Below, piece by piece: positions 13,753-23,700 of a stretch of 44,202 nt of DNA. The position numbers and the translations under genes were made by a program. The notes beneath the pieces are model-generated. The model had not been told where the DNA came from, did not search any database, and was given only the letters and a program-made list of their open reading frames with translations. Origin of the DNA: DASPKO01 sp035628055 (GTDB lineage Bacteria; Planctomycetota; Phycisphaerae; Phycisphaerales; UBA1924). Location of the stretch: positions 1 to 44,202 of the forward strand of contig DASPKO010000062.1 of the NCBI GenBank assembly GCA_035628055.1, written 5' to 3'. Within the stretch, counting starts at the first letter, position 1, and every line of letters starts with the position of its first letter.

Positions 13753-16356
13753 ATGCCGTTCCGACGCGTCTGCTGTGTCGTGGCTACATCCCTGCTCCTT
13801 GGGGCGGGCGCGGCCGCCCAACCGCCGGTGTCGCCGCTCACCCTGCTTCCGGGCGATGCCGTCCCGGGCCCGGCGCCCGGCGGCCAGGAGCGGCCGGCGG
13901 CGGCGAAGGGGAGTGACCAGACATTCGTCGTGTGGTACGAGCAGACCGAGATCCGCGGGGCGCGCCTCGACGCCGGCGGCCAGGTCATCGACTCGTCTCC
14001 CATCCGCATCGCCAGAGACCGCATCGGGCCCAACGCCGCCCTGCCGCGGAATGCCACCCGGTCCCCCCAAGTCGCCTGGAATGGGGAGAGTTGGCTGGTC
14101 GTCTACCCCGGTGAGACCGTCTCGGCCAGCGGCCTGTACACGACCACGTACATCTTCGGCGTGCGCGTCGCGCCCTCGGGCGCCGTCCTCGACCAGGCGC
14201 CTATTGTCATCCGCACCTCCGAGGAGGTCGACCCGGACAGCAACAACCCGCCGGAGTGGCCCGCCGTGGCCGCGGGGCCGGACGGCAACTGGACCGTGGT
14301 CTGGTCCGAGTCGGCTGGGACCTACGTGCGGGTGCTTCGCGCCCACCGCCTCTCGCCCGCCGGCGTCAAGCTCACCACCACCCCGCTGACGCTCACCAAC
14401 ACGGCCCAGTACGCCGACGCGGGCCAGCCGGAGATCGTTGGCCTCGCCGACGGGTTCCTGCTGAGCATGCGCTTCGGGACGATGTACGGCGACAACCACG
14501 ACATCTGGGGTCGGCGCTACGACACGCAGATGACCCCGCTGACGCCCGCGTTCTTCAACGTCGGGTCCGGGGACGCGCAGCGCTACGCCGCGGCGCGCCC
14601 GGCGGCCGGGGGCGCCGACGCGCTCATCGTCGCGCAGTCGACCGCCGGGGCGCTCTACGGCTTCCGGCTTCCGGCGGGCGCGCCGACCCCGGCCAACGCG
14701 GCGGGGCACCTCCTCGCCTCCGCCGCGGCGGCGCGCGAGTTCGGCGCGGGCTTCGATGGGCAGTCGTGGGTGCTGGGTCACGTCCAGCCCGGAACGAGCA
14801 GCAACACCCTGCTGGTGCGCCGGTATAGCGCGGCCCTGGCGCCGGTGGACCCGGCCCCCCTTACCGTCCCGCCCGCGCCCGGGTTTGCCAGCGCGCCATA
14901 TTCCTTCGGACCCGCGGTCGCGGAGCTGGTGGGGGGCGGTGCCAAGGTCCTCTGGCACGACAACGCCGTCCCCGCCGACTACAACGTCTGGGGCTCGCGG
15001 CTCATGCCGGGCGCGCCCCCGCAGCCGCGCGAGCTGGTGAGTGTCGAGGTGCCCACGCAGAGCGCCGGCGGGGTGGCGACGCGCCCCGACGGGTCGGGCG
15101 TGCTGGTTTACTGGAGCTCCAGCGCGGCGGTGCAGCGCATCCTCGCGCAACGCTTCGACAGCGCCGGCCAGGTTGTCGATCCCGAGCCCGTCCAGGTCGC
15201 CGCCTACACGTTCCCGAGCTCCGCCGGGGTCCCCACCGTCGCGTGCAACGGCGCCATGTACATGATCACGTGGCCCTCGGGAAGCAAGGCCTGGGCGCGC
15301 CGGCTGCTCCATGACGGTGCCTTCCTCGACCCCGCCCCGGTCCCGGTGCTCCCGGTCCAGGACCTCGAGGTGGTCAACATGCTCTCGGTGGAGGTGAGCG
15401 CCATCGGCGACACCTTCCTCGTGGCCGGATACTCGCGGCAGAGCTTCAACCGCCCCTACCTCCGCTACGCGCGCGTGCGGGGCTCCGACATGACCGTGCT
15501 CGACCCCACGGGGCCCAGCTTCGACCTGCACACCAACCAGCTCGGCGGCTTCACCACGCCGCAGATCAGCCCCGTCGGGACCCCCGGGGCCCAGCGCTTC
15601 TTCGTCGTCTACACCGACTTCCCGCCCGCCGGCGAGAGCGGCATCGATTTCGAGCTCATCAGCCCCGACGGGACCCGCGGGCACGGCACCGTGGCCCCGG
15701 GCCAGAGCGGGGCCTCCAGCCCGACCGTCGCCGCCATCGGCGATGCCGCCCTGGTGGTCTACCGTGAGGACGGTCCTGATGGTCGCGACCTCTTTGCGCG
15801 CCAGTTCACGAGCCAGGGCATCGCCCTGACCCCAGAGACGCTGGTCCTCAGCGCTCCCGACTCGCAGGCGGCGCCGCGGCTGGTCTCCGACGGCGACAGC
15901 TACTTCCTCGCGTGGTCGGATTACCGGCACGAGAGCGGGCAGAACCCCCTCGAGCCCTCGCGCGCGGACGTCTGGGGCGCCCGCCTCGACGCCTCGGGTG
16001 CCAGCCTCGACGGCGTCGGGTTTCCCGTCCACGTCAGCCCCGAGAGCGAGGGCGCCCCGCGCCTCGGCGTGCTGGGCGACGACCGCTACCTCGTCTTCTA
16101 CTCGGCGCTCACGCCCCAGTATCCCAATGTCTACCGGGGCGGCACCCGCGTCATCGGGGCGGGGGCCTGCCCGGCCGACTTTGGGGGCGACGGTTCCGTC
16201 ACCACCGCGGACGTCAGCGCCTTCCTCAGCGCGTGGTTCGCGGACGTCGCCAACGGCTCGCTGGATGCCGACTTCGACGACTCGGGTTTGACCACCACCG
16301 CCGACATCACCGCGTTCCTCGGCGCGTGGTTCGGAGCTATCGCCGGCGGTTGCTGA
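13753..16356 (+). CDS. Secreted propeller-like repeat protein with C-terminal GC-type dockerin
   Basis: An 867-residue exported protein. The signal peptide ends at about residue 23 ('VATSLLLGAGAAAQPP'). The body has many repeats of the type 'VVW....DIWGRRYD.....LTP', 'SYFLAWSDYRHE' and 'RADVWGARLDASG', a pattern common in secreted beta-propeller-like proteins of Planctomycetota and other bacteria. No catalytic motif is seen. Residues 806-867 are the dockerin-like module ('CPADFGGDGSV' to 'IAGGC'). The start at 13,753 has a GGAGG five bases upstream. Probably an extracellular binding or structural protein. Confidence 0.85.
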   Translation: MPFRRVCCVVATSLLLGAGAAAQPPVSPLTLLPGDAVPGPAPGGQERPAAAKGSDQTFVVWYEQTEIRGARLDAGGQVIDSSPIRIARDRIGPNAALPRNATRSPQVAWNGESWLVVYPGETVSASGLYTTTYIFGVRVAPSGAVLDQAPIVIRTSEEVDPDSNNPPEWPAVAAGPDGNWTVVWSESAGTYVRVLRAHRLSPAGVKLTTTPLTLTNTAQYADAGQPEIVGLADGFLLSMRFGTMYGDNHDIWGRRYDTQMTPLTPAFFNVGSGDAQRYAAARPAAGGADALIVAQSTAGALYGFRLPAGAPTPANAAGHLLASAAAAREFGAGFDGQSWVLGHVQPGTSSNTLLVRRYSAALAPVDPAPLTVPPAPGFASAPYSFGPAVAELVGGGAKVLWHDNAVPADYNVWGSRLMPGAPPQPRELVSVEVPTQSAGGVATRPDGSGVLVYWSSSAAVQRILAQRFDSAGQVVDPEPVQVAAYTFPSSAGVPTVACNGAMYMITWPSGSKAWARRLLHDGAFLDPAPVPVLPVQDLEVVNMLSVEVSAIGDTFLVAGYSRQSFNRPYLRYARVRGSDMTVLDPTGPSFDLHTNQLGGFTTPQISPVGTPGAQRFFVVYTDFPPAGESGIDFELISPDGTRGHGTVAPGQSGASSPTVAAIGDAALVVYREDGPDGRDLFARQFTSQGIALTPETLVLSAPDSQAAPRLVSDGDSYFLAWSDYRHESGQNPLEPSRADVWGARLDASGASLDGVGFPVHVSPESEGAPRLGVLGDDRYLVFYSALTPQYPNVYRGGTRVIGAGACPADFGGDGSVTTADVSAFLSAWFADVANGSLDADFDDSGLTTTADITAFLGAWFGAIAGGC

Positions 16357-16573
16357 GGCCGAGCGGTTGCCACTCACGCACCGCAGCCAAACGACCGTAA
16401 GCGACACCACCCGCGAATGCTCGAAGCGGCCGCGGGCGCGCCAATTCGAGAAAGGCGTTTCCTAGTTCCCGGCCGCGCGGGTAGGCTGCCCTGCACCGGC
16501 TACGGGTTGGCCGGCCCAGCGACGCCACGAGGGCTCGCTCGCCTGCGCCCGACACCGGCCGGAGTATTCGCCA

Positions 16574-19147
16574 TTGCTTCTATACAGCGCTCTGCGGCTT
16601 CCCTCGCCTGATCGCCAGCGCACACTCTCGCTGTGGCTAGCGGCCTCCTGCTGGTTCAGCGGTCTTCTCGGCGCCTCCTCGCTGGCGCGGGCGCAGACTC
16701 CGATGCCCCCCGACCTACAGGTCCTCCCCGGGTACCTGAACACGTACACCGTCAGCGGGGGTGCTATCCGATTTCCCACTGGCGTAGGGAACGGCGGGAT
16801 GGGAGCGTTGCACTTCTACGCGGGCGGCGGTCTTCAGACCGAGCCCGATGGCACTCAGTCGCAGCAGGTGATGCAGCGGGTTTTCAACAACGCTGGCGGC
16901 TTCACCGATCGGCTTGCCGGTCGCCATGTGTACCACGCGGCCCACAGCGACCTGCACTTTGACGGCTGGACCGAGTACCGGCTGCGCGTGCGGCCGCCGG
17001 AACAGTCCGTTGGCCCCGTGCTGCGGTCCAGTGAGTACACCAGCTTCTGCGTTCTTGATCTCACCCACTGGAACCCGGGGTTGCCCGGCTCTCCTCCGGG
17101 GGGGGTCTACGGCTCGTGCGGGCCGGTTTTGAATGGGCTCTCGGTGGGATGGGCCGACATCCAGGCGTCGGGGCTCGCGGGACAATCGATTGATCTCACG
17201 GGCATTCCAAATGGGACCTACTGGCTGGAAGCCGTGGCTGATCCGCGGGGCAACCTTCTCGAAACCAACGAGACGAACAACACGCTACGCGTGCCGGTCG
17301 TCCTGACCTCGCAGCCTCCTACTGGCCTGCGGGTGCTTTCCTCGAGCCCTTCGGGCACGGCCCTGCCCCCCGTGTCGTACGTTGATCTTACGTTCAATCA
17401 GGGAATCAACGGCTCAACGTTCACCGCGGCCGACGCGGCCCTGGTCGGGCCCGGCGGCACCATCGACGCCTCTGCGGTCAGTCCCGTGGACGGCAACGTC
17501 ACCTTCCGCGTGAGCTTCCCCGCGCAGACGGTCGCCGGCACCTACGCCGTGTCCATCGGTCCCAACATCTTGAGCACCGGCGGGCAGGCGATGGACCAGG
17601 ACGGAGACGGCACCCCCGGCGAGCCGGCGGACGTGTATGGCGGTGTCTTCGTCATTCCGGGCTTCCGCGGGCTCCTCCACACGCCTCTCGGCACCGTCCC
17701 CGGCCCAGTCTCGAATATCGAGATCACGTTCTCCCGGCCGATCGATGGCTCCACGTTCACGCTCGACGACTTGGTGTTTGGGTATGGCTCAATACCCATC
17801 AACGCGACCTCGGTCGAGGTCATCGAGGGGAATACCGCGCGCGTGACCTTTCCAGAGCAATCGACCTCCGGTACCTACACGTTGGTCGTGGGGCCGGCCA
17901 TCCGCGACACGGAGGGTAACCTGATGGACCAGGACTCCGACGGCGTGAGCGGCGAGGCGGACGATCGGTACAGCGCGGCCTTCACGATCCGATCCGGGAC
18001 GGGGCCCATCGGACCCAACAGCTTCGGCTACCGTGCCATCAACACGCCGGGGGACGCGCTTCCTGTGCTCGCCGCGGGCGCCGCGGGCGTCGTCATGCTC
18101 AGTTTCTCCAACGCGGACGACGGCTTCGCCGCCGTTGGCTTGGGAGTCAATCAGTTCAACTTCTATGGCGCGGTCTATACGGCGTCCCAGCTCTACGTCT
18201 CCACCAACGGCCTGATCTCGGCCGGCTCCGGCTCAAGTGCCTACGAGAATGGCCCACTGCTTGGCACCCCGACCCAGGCCGCCATCGCAGCGCTCTGGGA
18301 CGACTGGATCTCGGGCGGGGCGGCCGCCCCGGGCGCATCGGTGCTGTACCGGCTCCTCGACGTGTCTGGTGACGGGGTTCCCGACTGGCTGATCGTCCAG
18401 TGGACCAACGTTCGGCACTACCCGGGGGGAACCTCCGCGCCGGGCACGGCGACGTTCCGCGCCGCACTCCAGCTCAACACGGGCGGCAACGCCGGTGAGA
18501 TTCGCCTCTTCTTTCCAGACGTTGACGTGGGGATGGGCGGGAACAGCTTCGGCGGCAGCGCCACGGCCGGAATTAAAGATGTCGCAACTGGCTTCACGAA
18601 CCTGCTCTGGTCGCACAATGAAGCGATCATCTCTAATGGAGAGACGGTGCTGTGTACTGTTGGCCCGCTGCCGTGCGTCCCGTCCTTCACGCAGCAGCCC
18701 GCCGCACAACTGGTGGAGAGCGGCGAGCCCGCGACCTTCTCGATCCTCGTCTCGGGCCTCGGGCCCGTCGGTTACCAGTGGCTCAGGAACGGCTCCGAAC
18801 TGGTCGACGGCGGGGCGGTTTCCGGCGCCACCACCCAGACGCTCCACCTCGTCCCGGCGGCGCTCGCCGACGACGGCGATTCGTTCTCCTGTGTTGTGGT
18901 AAACCCGTGCGGCAGCGTCACCAGCTCCTCCGCCACACTCACCGTCACCCCGCCTTGCCCGGCCGACTGGAACGGCTCGGGCACCGTCACCAGCGCCGAT
19001 ATCACGGCCTTCCTCAATGACTGGTTCACCGATCTTTCGGGCGGCACGACGGTCGCAGACTTCAACAACTCAGGCGTCACGAGCTCCGCCGACATCTCGG
19101 CCTTCCTGGCCGCCTGGTTCCAGGCGGTGGCCGCGGGCGGATGTTGA
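16574..19147 (+). CDS. Secreted lysyl-oxidase-fold protein with Ig-like domains and GC-type dockerin; LOX active site apparently lost
   Basis: An 857-residue exported protein. The signal peptide ends near residue 40 ('SSLARAQTP'). Residues about 45-242 read as a lysyl-oxidase-type domain: 'HAAHSDLHFDGWTEYRL', 'TSFCVLDLTHWNP', 'GLSVGWADIQASGLAGQSID', 'GTYWLEAVADP' and 'ETNETNNTLRV'. By eye the HxHxH copper site is HSDLH (Asp126 replaces the middle His), the cofactor Lys position is Tyr155, and the cofactor Tyr position is Gln197. Two similar Ig-like domains follow (about 245-475), then a beta-rich domain (480-700), another Ig-like domain ('YQWLRNGSELVDGG'), and the dockerin (795-857). The start is a TTG with GGAG nine bases upstream, so the start is less sure than the rest. 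Confidence 0.78.
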   Translation: MLLYSALRLPSPDRQRTLSLWLAASCWFSGLLGASSLARAQTPMPPDLQVLPGYLNTYTVSGGAIRFPTGVGNGGMGALHFYAGGGLQTEPDGTQSQQVMQRVFNNAGGFTDRLAGRHVYHAAHSDLHFDGWTEYRLRVRPPEQSVGPVLRSSEYTSFCVLDLTHWNPGLPGSPPGGVYGSCGPVLNGLSVGWADIQASGLAGQSIDLTGIPNGTYWLEAVADPRGNLLETNETNNTLRVPVVLTSQPPTGLRVLSSSPSGTALPPVSYVDLTFNQGINGSTFTAADAALVGPGGTIDASAVSPVDGNVTFRVSFPAQTVAGTYAVSIGPNILSTGGQAMDQDGDGTPGEPADVYGGVFVIPGFRGLLHTPLGTVPGPVSNIEITFSRPIDGSTFTLDDLVFGYGSIPINATSVEVIEGNTARVTFPEQSTSGTYTLVVGPAIRDTEGNLMDQDSDGVSGEADDRYSAAFTIRSGTGPIGPNSFGYRAINTPGDALPVLAAGAAGVVMLSFSNADDGFAAVGLGVNQFNFYGAVYTASQLYVSTNGLISAGSGSSAYENGPLLGTPTQAAIAALWDDWISGGAAAPGASVLYRLLDVSGDGVPDWLIVQWTNVRHYPGGTSAPGTATFRAALQLNTGGNAGEIRLFFPDVDVGMGGNSFGGSATAGIKDVATGFTNLLWSHNEAIISNGETVLCTVGPLPCVPSFTQQPAAQLVESGEPATFSILVSGLGPVGYQWLRNGSELVDGGAVSGATTQTLHLVPAALADDGDSFSCVVVNPCGSVTSSSATLTVTPPCPADWNGSGTVTSADITAFLNDWFTDLSGGTTVADFNNSGVTSSADISAFLAAWFQAVAAGGC

Positions 19148-19276
19148 CCGGGCGAGGTGCCCGAACGGGGGGCGGATCGGCGGATGGTGGCCGGACGACG
19201 CCCGGCCCGGCATTTGCAAGCAAACCTGCGAGTGCCGTTCTGTTTCAACACCCATTCAAGCGAGACCAGAAGAACC

Positions 19277-20254
19277 ATGATCAAGAACTTCCTGACCGCC
19301 GCGGTGCTGGCCGTGACCGCCGCCCCGTCCCTGGCCGGAGACAACCTCCCGCCGTTCGACTTCTCAAACTCGTTCTATCTCGAGAACGGCATCAACCCGG
19401 TCGGGCTGATCGGCCGCCCCGTGGGGAACCCGCCGGGGAGCGTCATCGACAACCGTGAAAACGGCCCGGACTTCAACAACGTCCGGATCCTCTCGCACGC
19501 CGCCACCTACGACCACAGCGGGCACCGCTGGTTCTTCTACGTGACGGGCATCCTGCGCGAGAACAACTTCACGCCGGACGCCGCCGGCCAGGAGGCCCGC
19601 GAGATCGCCGAGGAGTACAAGGTCTACGAGTTCCCCAAGGCGGGGGCGCCGCTGTACTCGGTCTTCCCCAAGCGGCAGGACTCGGTCGCGGACATGCGCA
19701 ACGGGTACTTCAGCAACAACCCCCTCGGCATCTGGCAGGTGAACATCGTCCGCTACGTCCCGGAGGCGATGCAGACCCCGGAGGCCCAGGCCGAGCTCGC
19801 CGAGCTGGCCGCCCGCAACGGCCTGGACAACGATGGCACCCCGATCATCAAGACCATCAGCGAGATCGAGGACCTCCTCGACATGGGCCTGGTGACCAAC
19901 GTCGTGCCCCCCGCGGGCACCACGGCGCTGCGCTGGTTCTTCTGCCCGATCATCGAGGACCCCGACGACGGGGCCATCGCCCCGGACGCGTTCCTGAACG
20001 TCACCGAGAACTCCGACGCCCAGGGATTCCGCGACCTCTTCGCCGCGCTCCAGGGCGAGGCCTGCCCCGCGGACTTCAACGGCAGCGGCAGCGTCACCAC
20101 CGCGGACATCAGCGCGTTCCTCACCGCCTGGTTCGCGGACATTTCCGGCGGGACCCGCACCGCCGACTTCAACAACTCCGGCGTCACCAACACGGCCGAC
20201 GTGAGCGCCTTCCTCTCGGCCTGGTTCGCGGCGATCGCCCAGGGCGGGTGCTGA
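19277..20254 (+). CDS. Exported protein with C-terminal GC-type dockerin, unknown N-terminal domain
   Basis: A 325-residue protein. The signal peptide is about residues 1-20 ('FLTAAVLAVTAAPSLAGD'). The central domain (about 21-262) has 'ATYDHSGHRWFFYVTGILRE' and 'ALRWFFCPIIEDPDDG'. I do not recognise it and see no catalytic motif. Residues 264-325 are the dockerin-like module ('CPADFNGSGSV' to 'AQGGC'). The ATG at 19,277 is preceded only by an A/G-rich stretch rather than a clear ribosome binding site. It lies 129 bp after the LOX-like gene and may share its expression. Confidence 0.82.
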   Translation: MIKNFLTAAVLAVTAAPSLAGDNLPPFDFSNSFYLENGINPVGLIGRPVGNPPGSVIDNRENGPDFNNVRILSHAATYDHSGHRWFFYVTGILRENNFTPDAAGQEAREIAEEYKVYEFPKAGAPLYSVFPKRQDSVADMRNGYFSNNPLGIWQVNIVRYVPEAMQTPEAQAELAELAARNGLDNDGTPIIKTISEIEDLLDMGLVTNVVPPAGTTALRWFFCPIIEDPDDGAIAPDAFLNVTENSDAQGFRDLFAALQGEACPADFNGSGSVTTADISAFLTAWFADISGGTRTADFNNSGVTNTADVSAFLSAWFAAIAQGGC

Positions 20255-20747
20255 TCCTTCGGTTCTGGTAACCGCGGCACGGGGCGCACCGCCGTCCAGC
20301 ATGGCGCGTGCGCCCCGTTCCGCTTTCTCCGCGGGAGCTGGCAATGCTCGCCCTGGCGCTTCGCCGCCGGGCTCTGCCCGAGCTGCGGATATGAGTTGGG
20401 TCCGCGCTCGGCTCGACGTGCCCGGAGTGTGGTCACGCCGTGCCCGAAGCCAGCACCGGCACGTGCGCCGCGCCACCGGTTTGAACCCGAACAGGCGCGC
20501 TCCTCGGAGGGCGGGATGCCGCGGAATTGAGCATCGCGAGGGCGGTTCCGCCCGCAACCCCGCCCGGGCGCACGGCGAAGAGGGCTCGGTTGACGGGCCT
20601 CCTCGTCGGCCCCTGGTTCGCGGTGGTTCCCAACCTCATTTCGTCCCCGTACCTTGCCCTAGACCCCGGCGCGGGCCAGAATGCTTCCGCGGCCGCAGGG
20701 CGTTCTGCCCCAGCGGCCACCGCACCCCTTTTCTCGAGAAGGACCTC
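20255..20747. other. 493-bp intergenic region with a zinc-ribbon gene relic
   Basis: No intact gene is seen. The only recognisable content is a broken zinc-ribbon coding remnant at about 20,310-20,450 (separate entry). The last 60 bases hold the leader of the subtilisin gene, with a purine-rich 'gagaagga' shortly before its ATG. Confidence 0.5.
20310..20450 (+). pseudogene. Relic of a zinc-ribbon membrane protein gene (C-terminal end)
   Basis: Three short frames together recall the C-terminus of the zinc-ribbon proteins near the RHS fragments: 'LAMLALALRRR', then in a second frame 'AGLCPSCGYEL', then in a third frame 'STCPECGHAV'. Two small indels separate them, so it cannot be read as one protein. 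The upstream parts are not recognisable. Confidence 0.45.
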
Positions 20748-23700
20748 ATGACCAACCGAGTCGCTGCCGCCCCGCCCACGGCGCGGGCACGGGCCTGTGC
20801 GTTTGTCCTTGCCTGCGGCCTGGCCGTGGGCGGCCTCCAGGCAAGCGCCTCGGCCCAGGTTCAGTGGCGCTCGGGTCCCGCCGAGTTCCCGGCCCGTCTC
20901 AAGGCCGAGCAGCTCGCTCCCGTGCTCGCCGAGCTGTCAAAGGATTCGGCCCGCCGGCACGTGGTGGTGTATTTCTCGCGCCCGGTCCTCGATGACGAGC
21001 GTGCGGCCCTGGCCGCCGCAGGCGTCGAGCTGCAGACGTATCTCGGAGCGAACGCCTACTTCGCCCGCCTGGCTGCGGTCGTTCAGGCCGATGCCGCCGT
21101 GCTGGCCGCGCCCCTGGTCGCCGCCACGCCCATCCATCCCGACCACAAGCTCCACCCGGTCCTGCTCGCGGGCAGCATCCCGATGATCGCACTTGGCCAG
21201 GCCAAGCTCGACGGCATCGCGGTGGTCGATGACGGCGTCCGCCTCGCCGACCTCCGGGCCGCCGGCCTCGATCCCCAGGTCGCCGTGTACGTCCAGCTCC
21301 ACCCGGACGTCGCCCCCGCCCAGGCCGAGGCCGTCGCCCGCGCTCACGGCGGGTTCGTCCGCTCCACGGCCTTCACTGTGAACACGGCGGTGGTGCACCT
21401 GCCGGCCTCGGCACTCACGGCCCTGGCCGCCGACGACTCGGTCCTCTGGATCGAGCCGCCGCTTCCCCCGCTGGGCCCGAACAACGATTCCAACCGCGCC
21501 CGCGTCGGGGCCAACACGCTCCAGGCCGCGCCCTACGGCCTGGACGGCACCGGCATCAAGGCGATGGTTTACGACGCGGGGCGCATGGAGGGGCACGTCG
21601 GATTCGGCACCCGCCTGAGCTACGGAGATACCGCCGGCTTCCACAGCCACGCCACCCATGTCGGCGGCACCATCGGCAGCTCGGGGGCGCCCACCGCGGG
21701 CAACACCCACCGGGGCATGGCCCCGAATGTTCAGTTCGTCTCCTTCGCCTTCCAGGCCGCGCTGGTCCAGGGCTTCCTCTACAGCGACCCGGGCGATCTC
21801 GAGGCGGACTATTCCAGCGGCATCAACACCCACGACGCCGACATCGCCAACAACTCGATCGGCTCCAACGTCGAGAGCAACGGGTACGCCTGCTTCATGC
21901 AGGGTGACTACGGCGTGACGGACGCGCTCATCGACGGCATCGTCCGCGGCTCGCTGGGCCGGCCCTTCCGCATCGTGTGGGCCAACGGCAACGAGCGCCA
22001 AGGGAGCCGGTGCAATGTCGAGGGCTTCGGGCAGTATTACAGCATCGCGCCCCCCGCCGCCGCCAAGAACCACGTCACCGTCGGCGCCCTGAATTCGAAC
22101 GACGATTCCATGACCTCCTTCTCCTCCTGGGGTCCCACGGAGGACGGCCGCCTCAAGCCAGACATCTCCGCGCCCGGGTGCGAGTCGGGTGGCGACGGCG
22201 GCGTCACGTCCACGGTCAGCACCACCGGCTTCGATTCGTACTGCGGGACCTCGATGGCCAGCCCCACGGTCTGTGGCATCGGCGCCCTGATGCTCCAGGA
22301 CTACCGGGCCAACTTCCCCGGCCAGCCCGACTTCCGCAACTCCTCGCTCAAGACGTTCCTCGCCCATTCCGCGCACGACGTCGAGGCCGTCGGCCCCGAT
22401 TACAAGACCGGCTACGGCTCGGTCCGCGCCGTCAACGCCGTCGAGCTCGTGCGCAGCGGCAACTGGACCGAGGGCACGGTCGCGCAGGGCCAGCTCTACC
22501 GGGCCACGGTGGTGGTGAACCCCGGCGACGCCCAGCTCAAGGCCACCCTGGCCTGGGACGACGCGCCGGGCACCCCCGTCACGATCCCGAGCCTGGTCAA
22601 CGACCTGGACCTGATCGTCCGCAGTCCCTCGGGCGTGCGCCACTACCCCTGGACGCTCAATCCCACCAATCCCAGCGCCGCGGCGGTGCAGACCGCCGAG
22701 GACCACCGCAACAACCTCGAGCAGGTCGTGGTCAACAATCCCGAGCCGGGCGGCTGGACGATCGAGGTTTCCGGCACCACCGTTCCCCAGGGCCCGCAGG
22801 TCTTCTCCCTCGTCGCCACCCCGTACTTCGTCAACTGCTCCAGCTCCGGGCTGGTGAGCCTGAGCAACACCCAGTTCCCCTGCTCCGCCCAGGCCACGCT
22901 CCGCGTCGTCGACTGCGACCTCAATCTCAGCGACACGGCCCTCGACACGGTCCAGGTGACGCTCAGCTCGACCTCCGAGCCCGCGGGCGAGGTCGTGACC
23001 CTGACCGAGGTCGCGCCCCAGGCCGCGACCTTCATCGCCTCGTTCCCGCTCTCGTCGGGGCCCGGCGCCGGCGCCTTGCAGGTGGCCCACGGGGACACCA
23101 TCACGCTCGCCTACACCGACGCCAGCGACGGGCAGGGGGGCAGCAACATCCTGCTCACCGCGACCGCCACGGTCGACTGTCTGCCCCCGGTCATCAGCGG
23201 CGTCACGGTCCCGGTTCTCGAGCCCCGCGCCGCCACGGTGGCCCTTACGGCCAGCGAGCCGGTCCGCGCCACCGTCCGGTACGGGCTGGCGTGCGGCGCC
23301 CTCGACACGACCGCGGAGTCGCTCCAGCTCTCCGGCTCACCCTCGGTCGATCTCACCAGCCTCGTCGACGACACCAGCTACTTCTTCGTCGTCGAGGCGA
23401 CCGACGCGGCGGGCAACCTGGCCGTGGACAATAACGGCGGTGCCTGCTTCAGCCTGACCACCCCCGAGGTCCCCGACTTCTTCACCGAGGAGTTCGGCTC
23501 CGACAACGATCTCGACAACAAGAGCTTCCGCTTCACCCCCAACGGCTCCAACGACTTCTACGCCGCGTGCCGCCAGGCCATCACCGGCCTGCCCACCAGC
23601 CCGACGGGGGGGACGCTCCTGACGCTCTCGGACGACTCGTACTCGCAGGTCACGCTCACGGGCGGCGCCACCGTCAGCCTCTACGGCCAGACGTACAGCA

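Noticed and set aside
10365..14057. Very long minus-strand open frame
   Set aside because: It lies opposite the unknown gene at 10,048, the XRE regulator and the dockerin protein, and has only Arg/Gly/Ala/His-rich sequence without domains. The same applies to similar antisense frames at 13,396-16,410, 20,937-23,090, 32,865-35,009 and 42,192-44,147.
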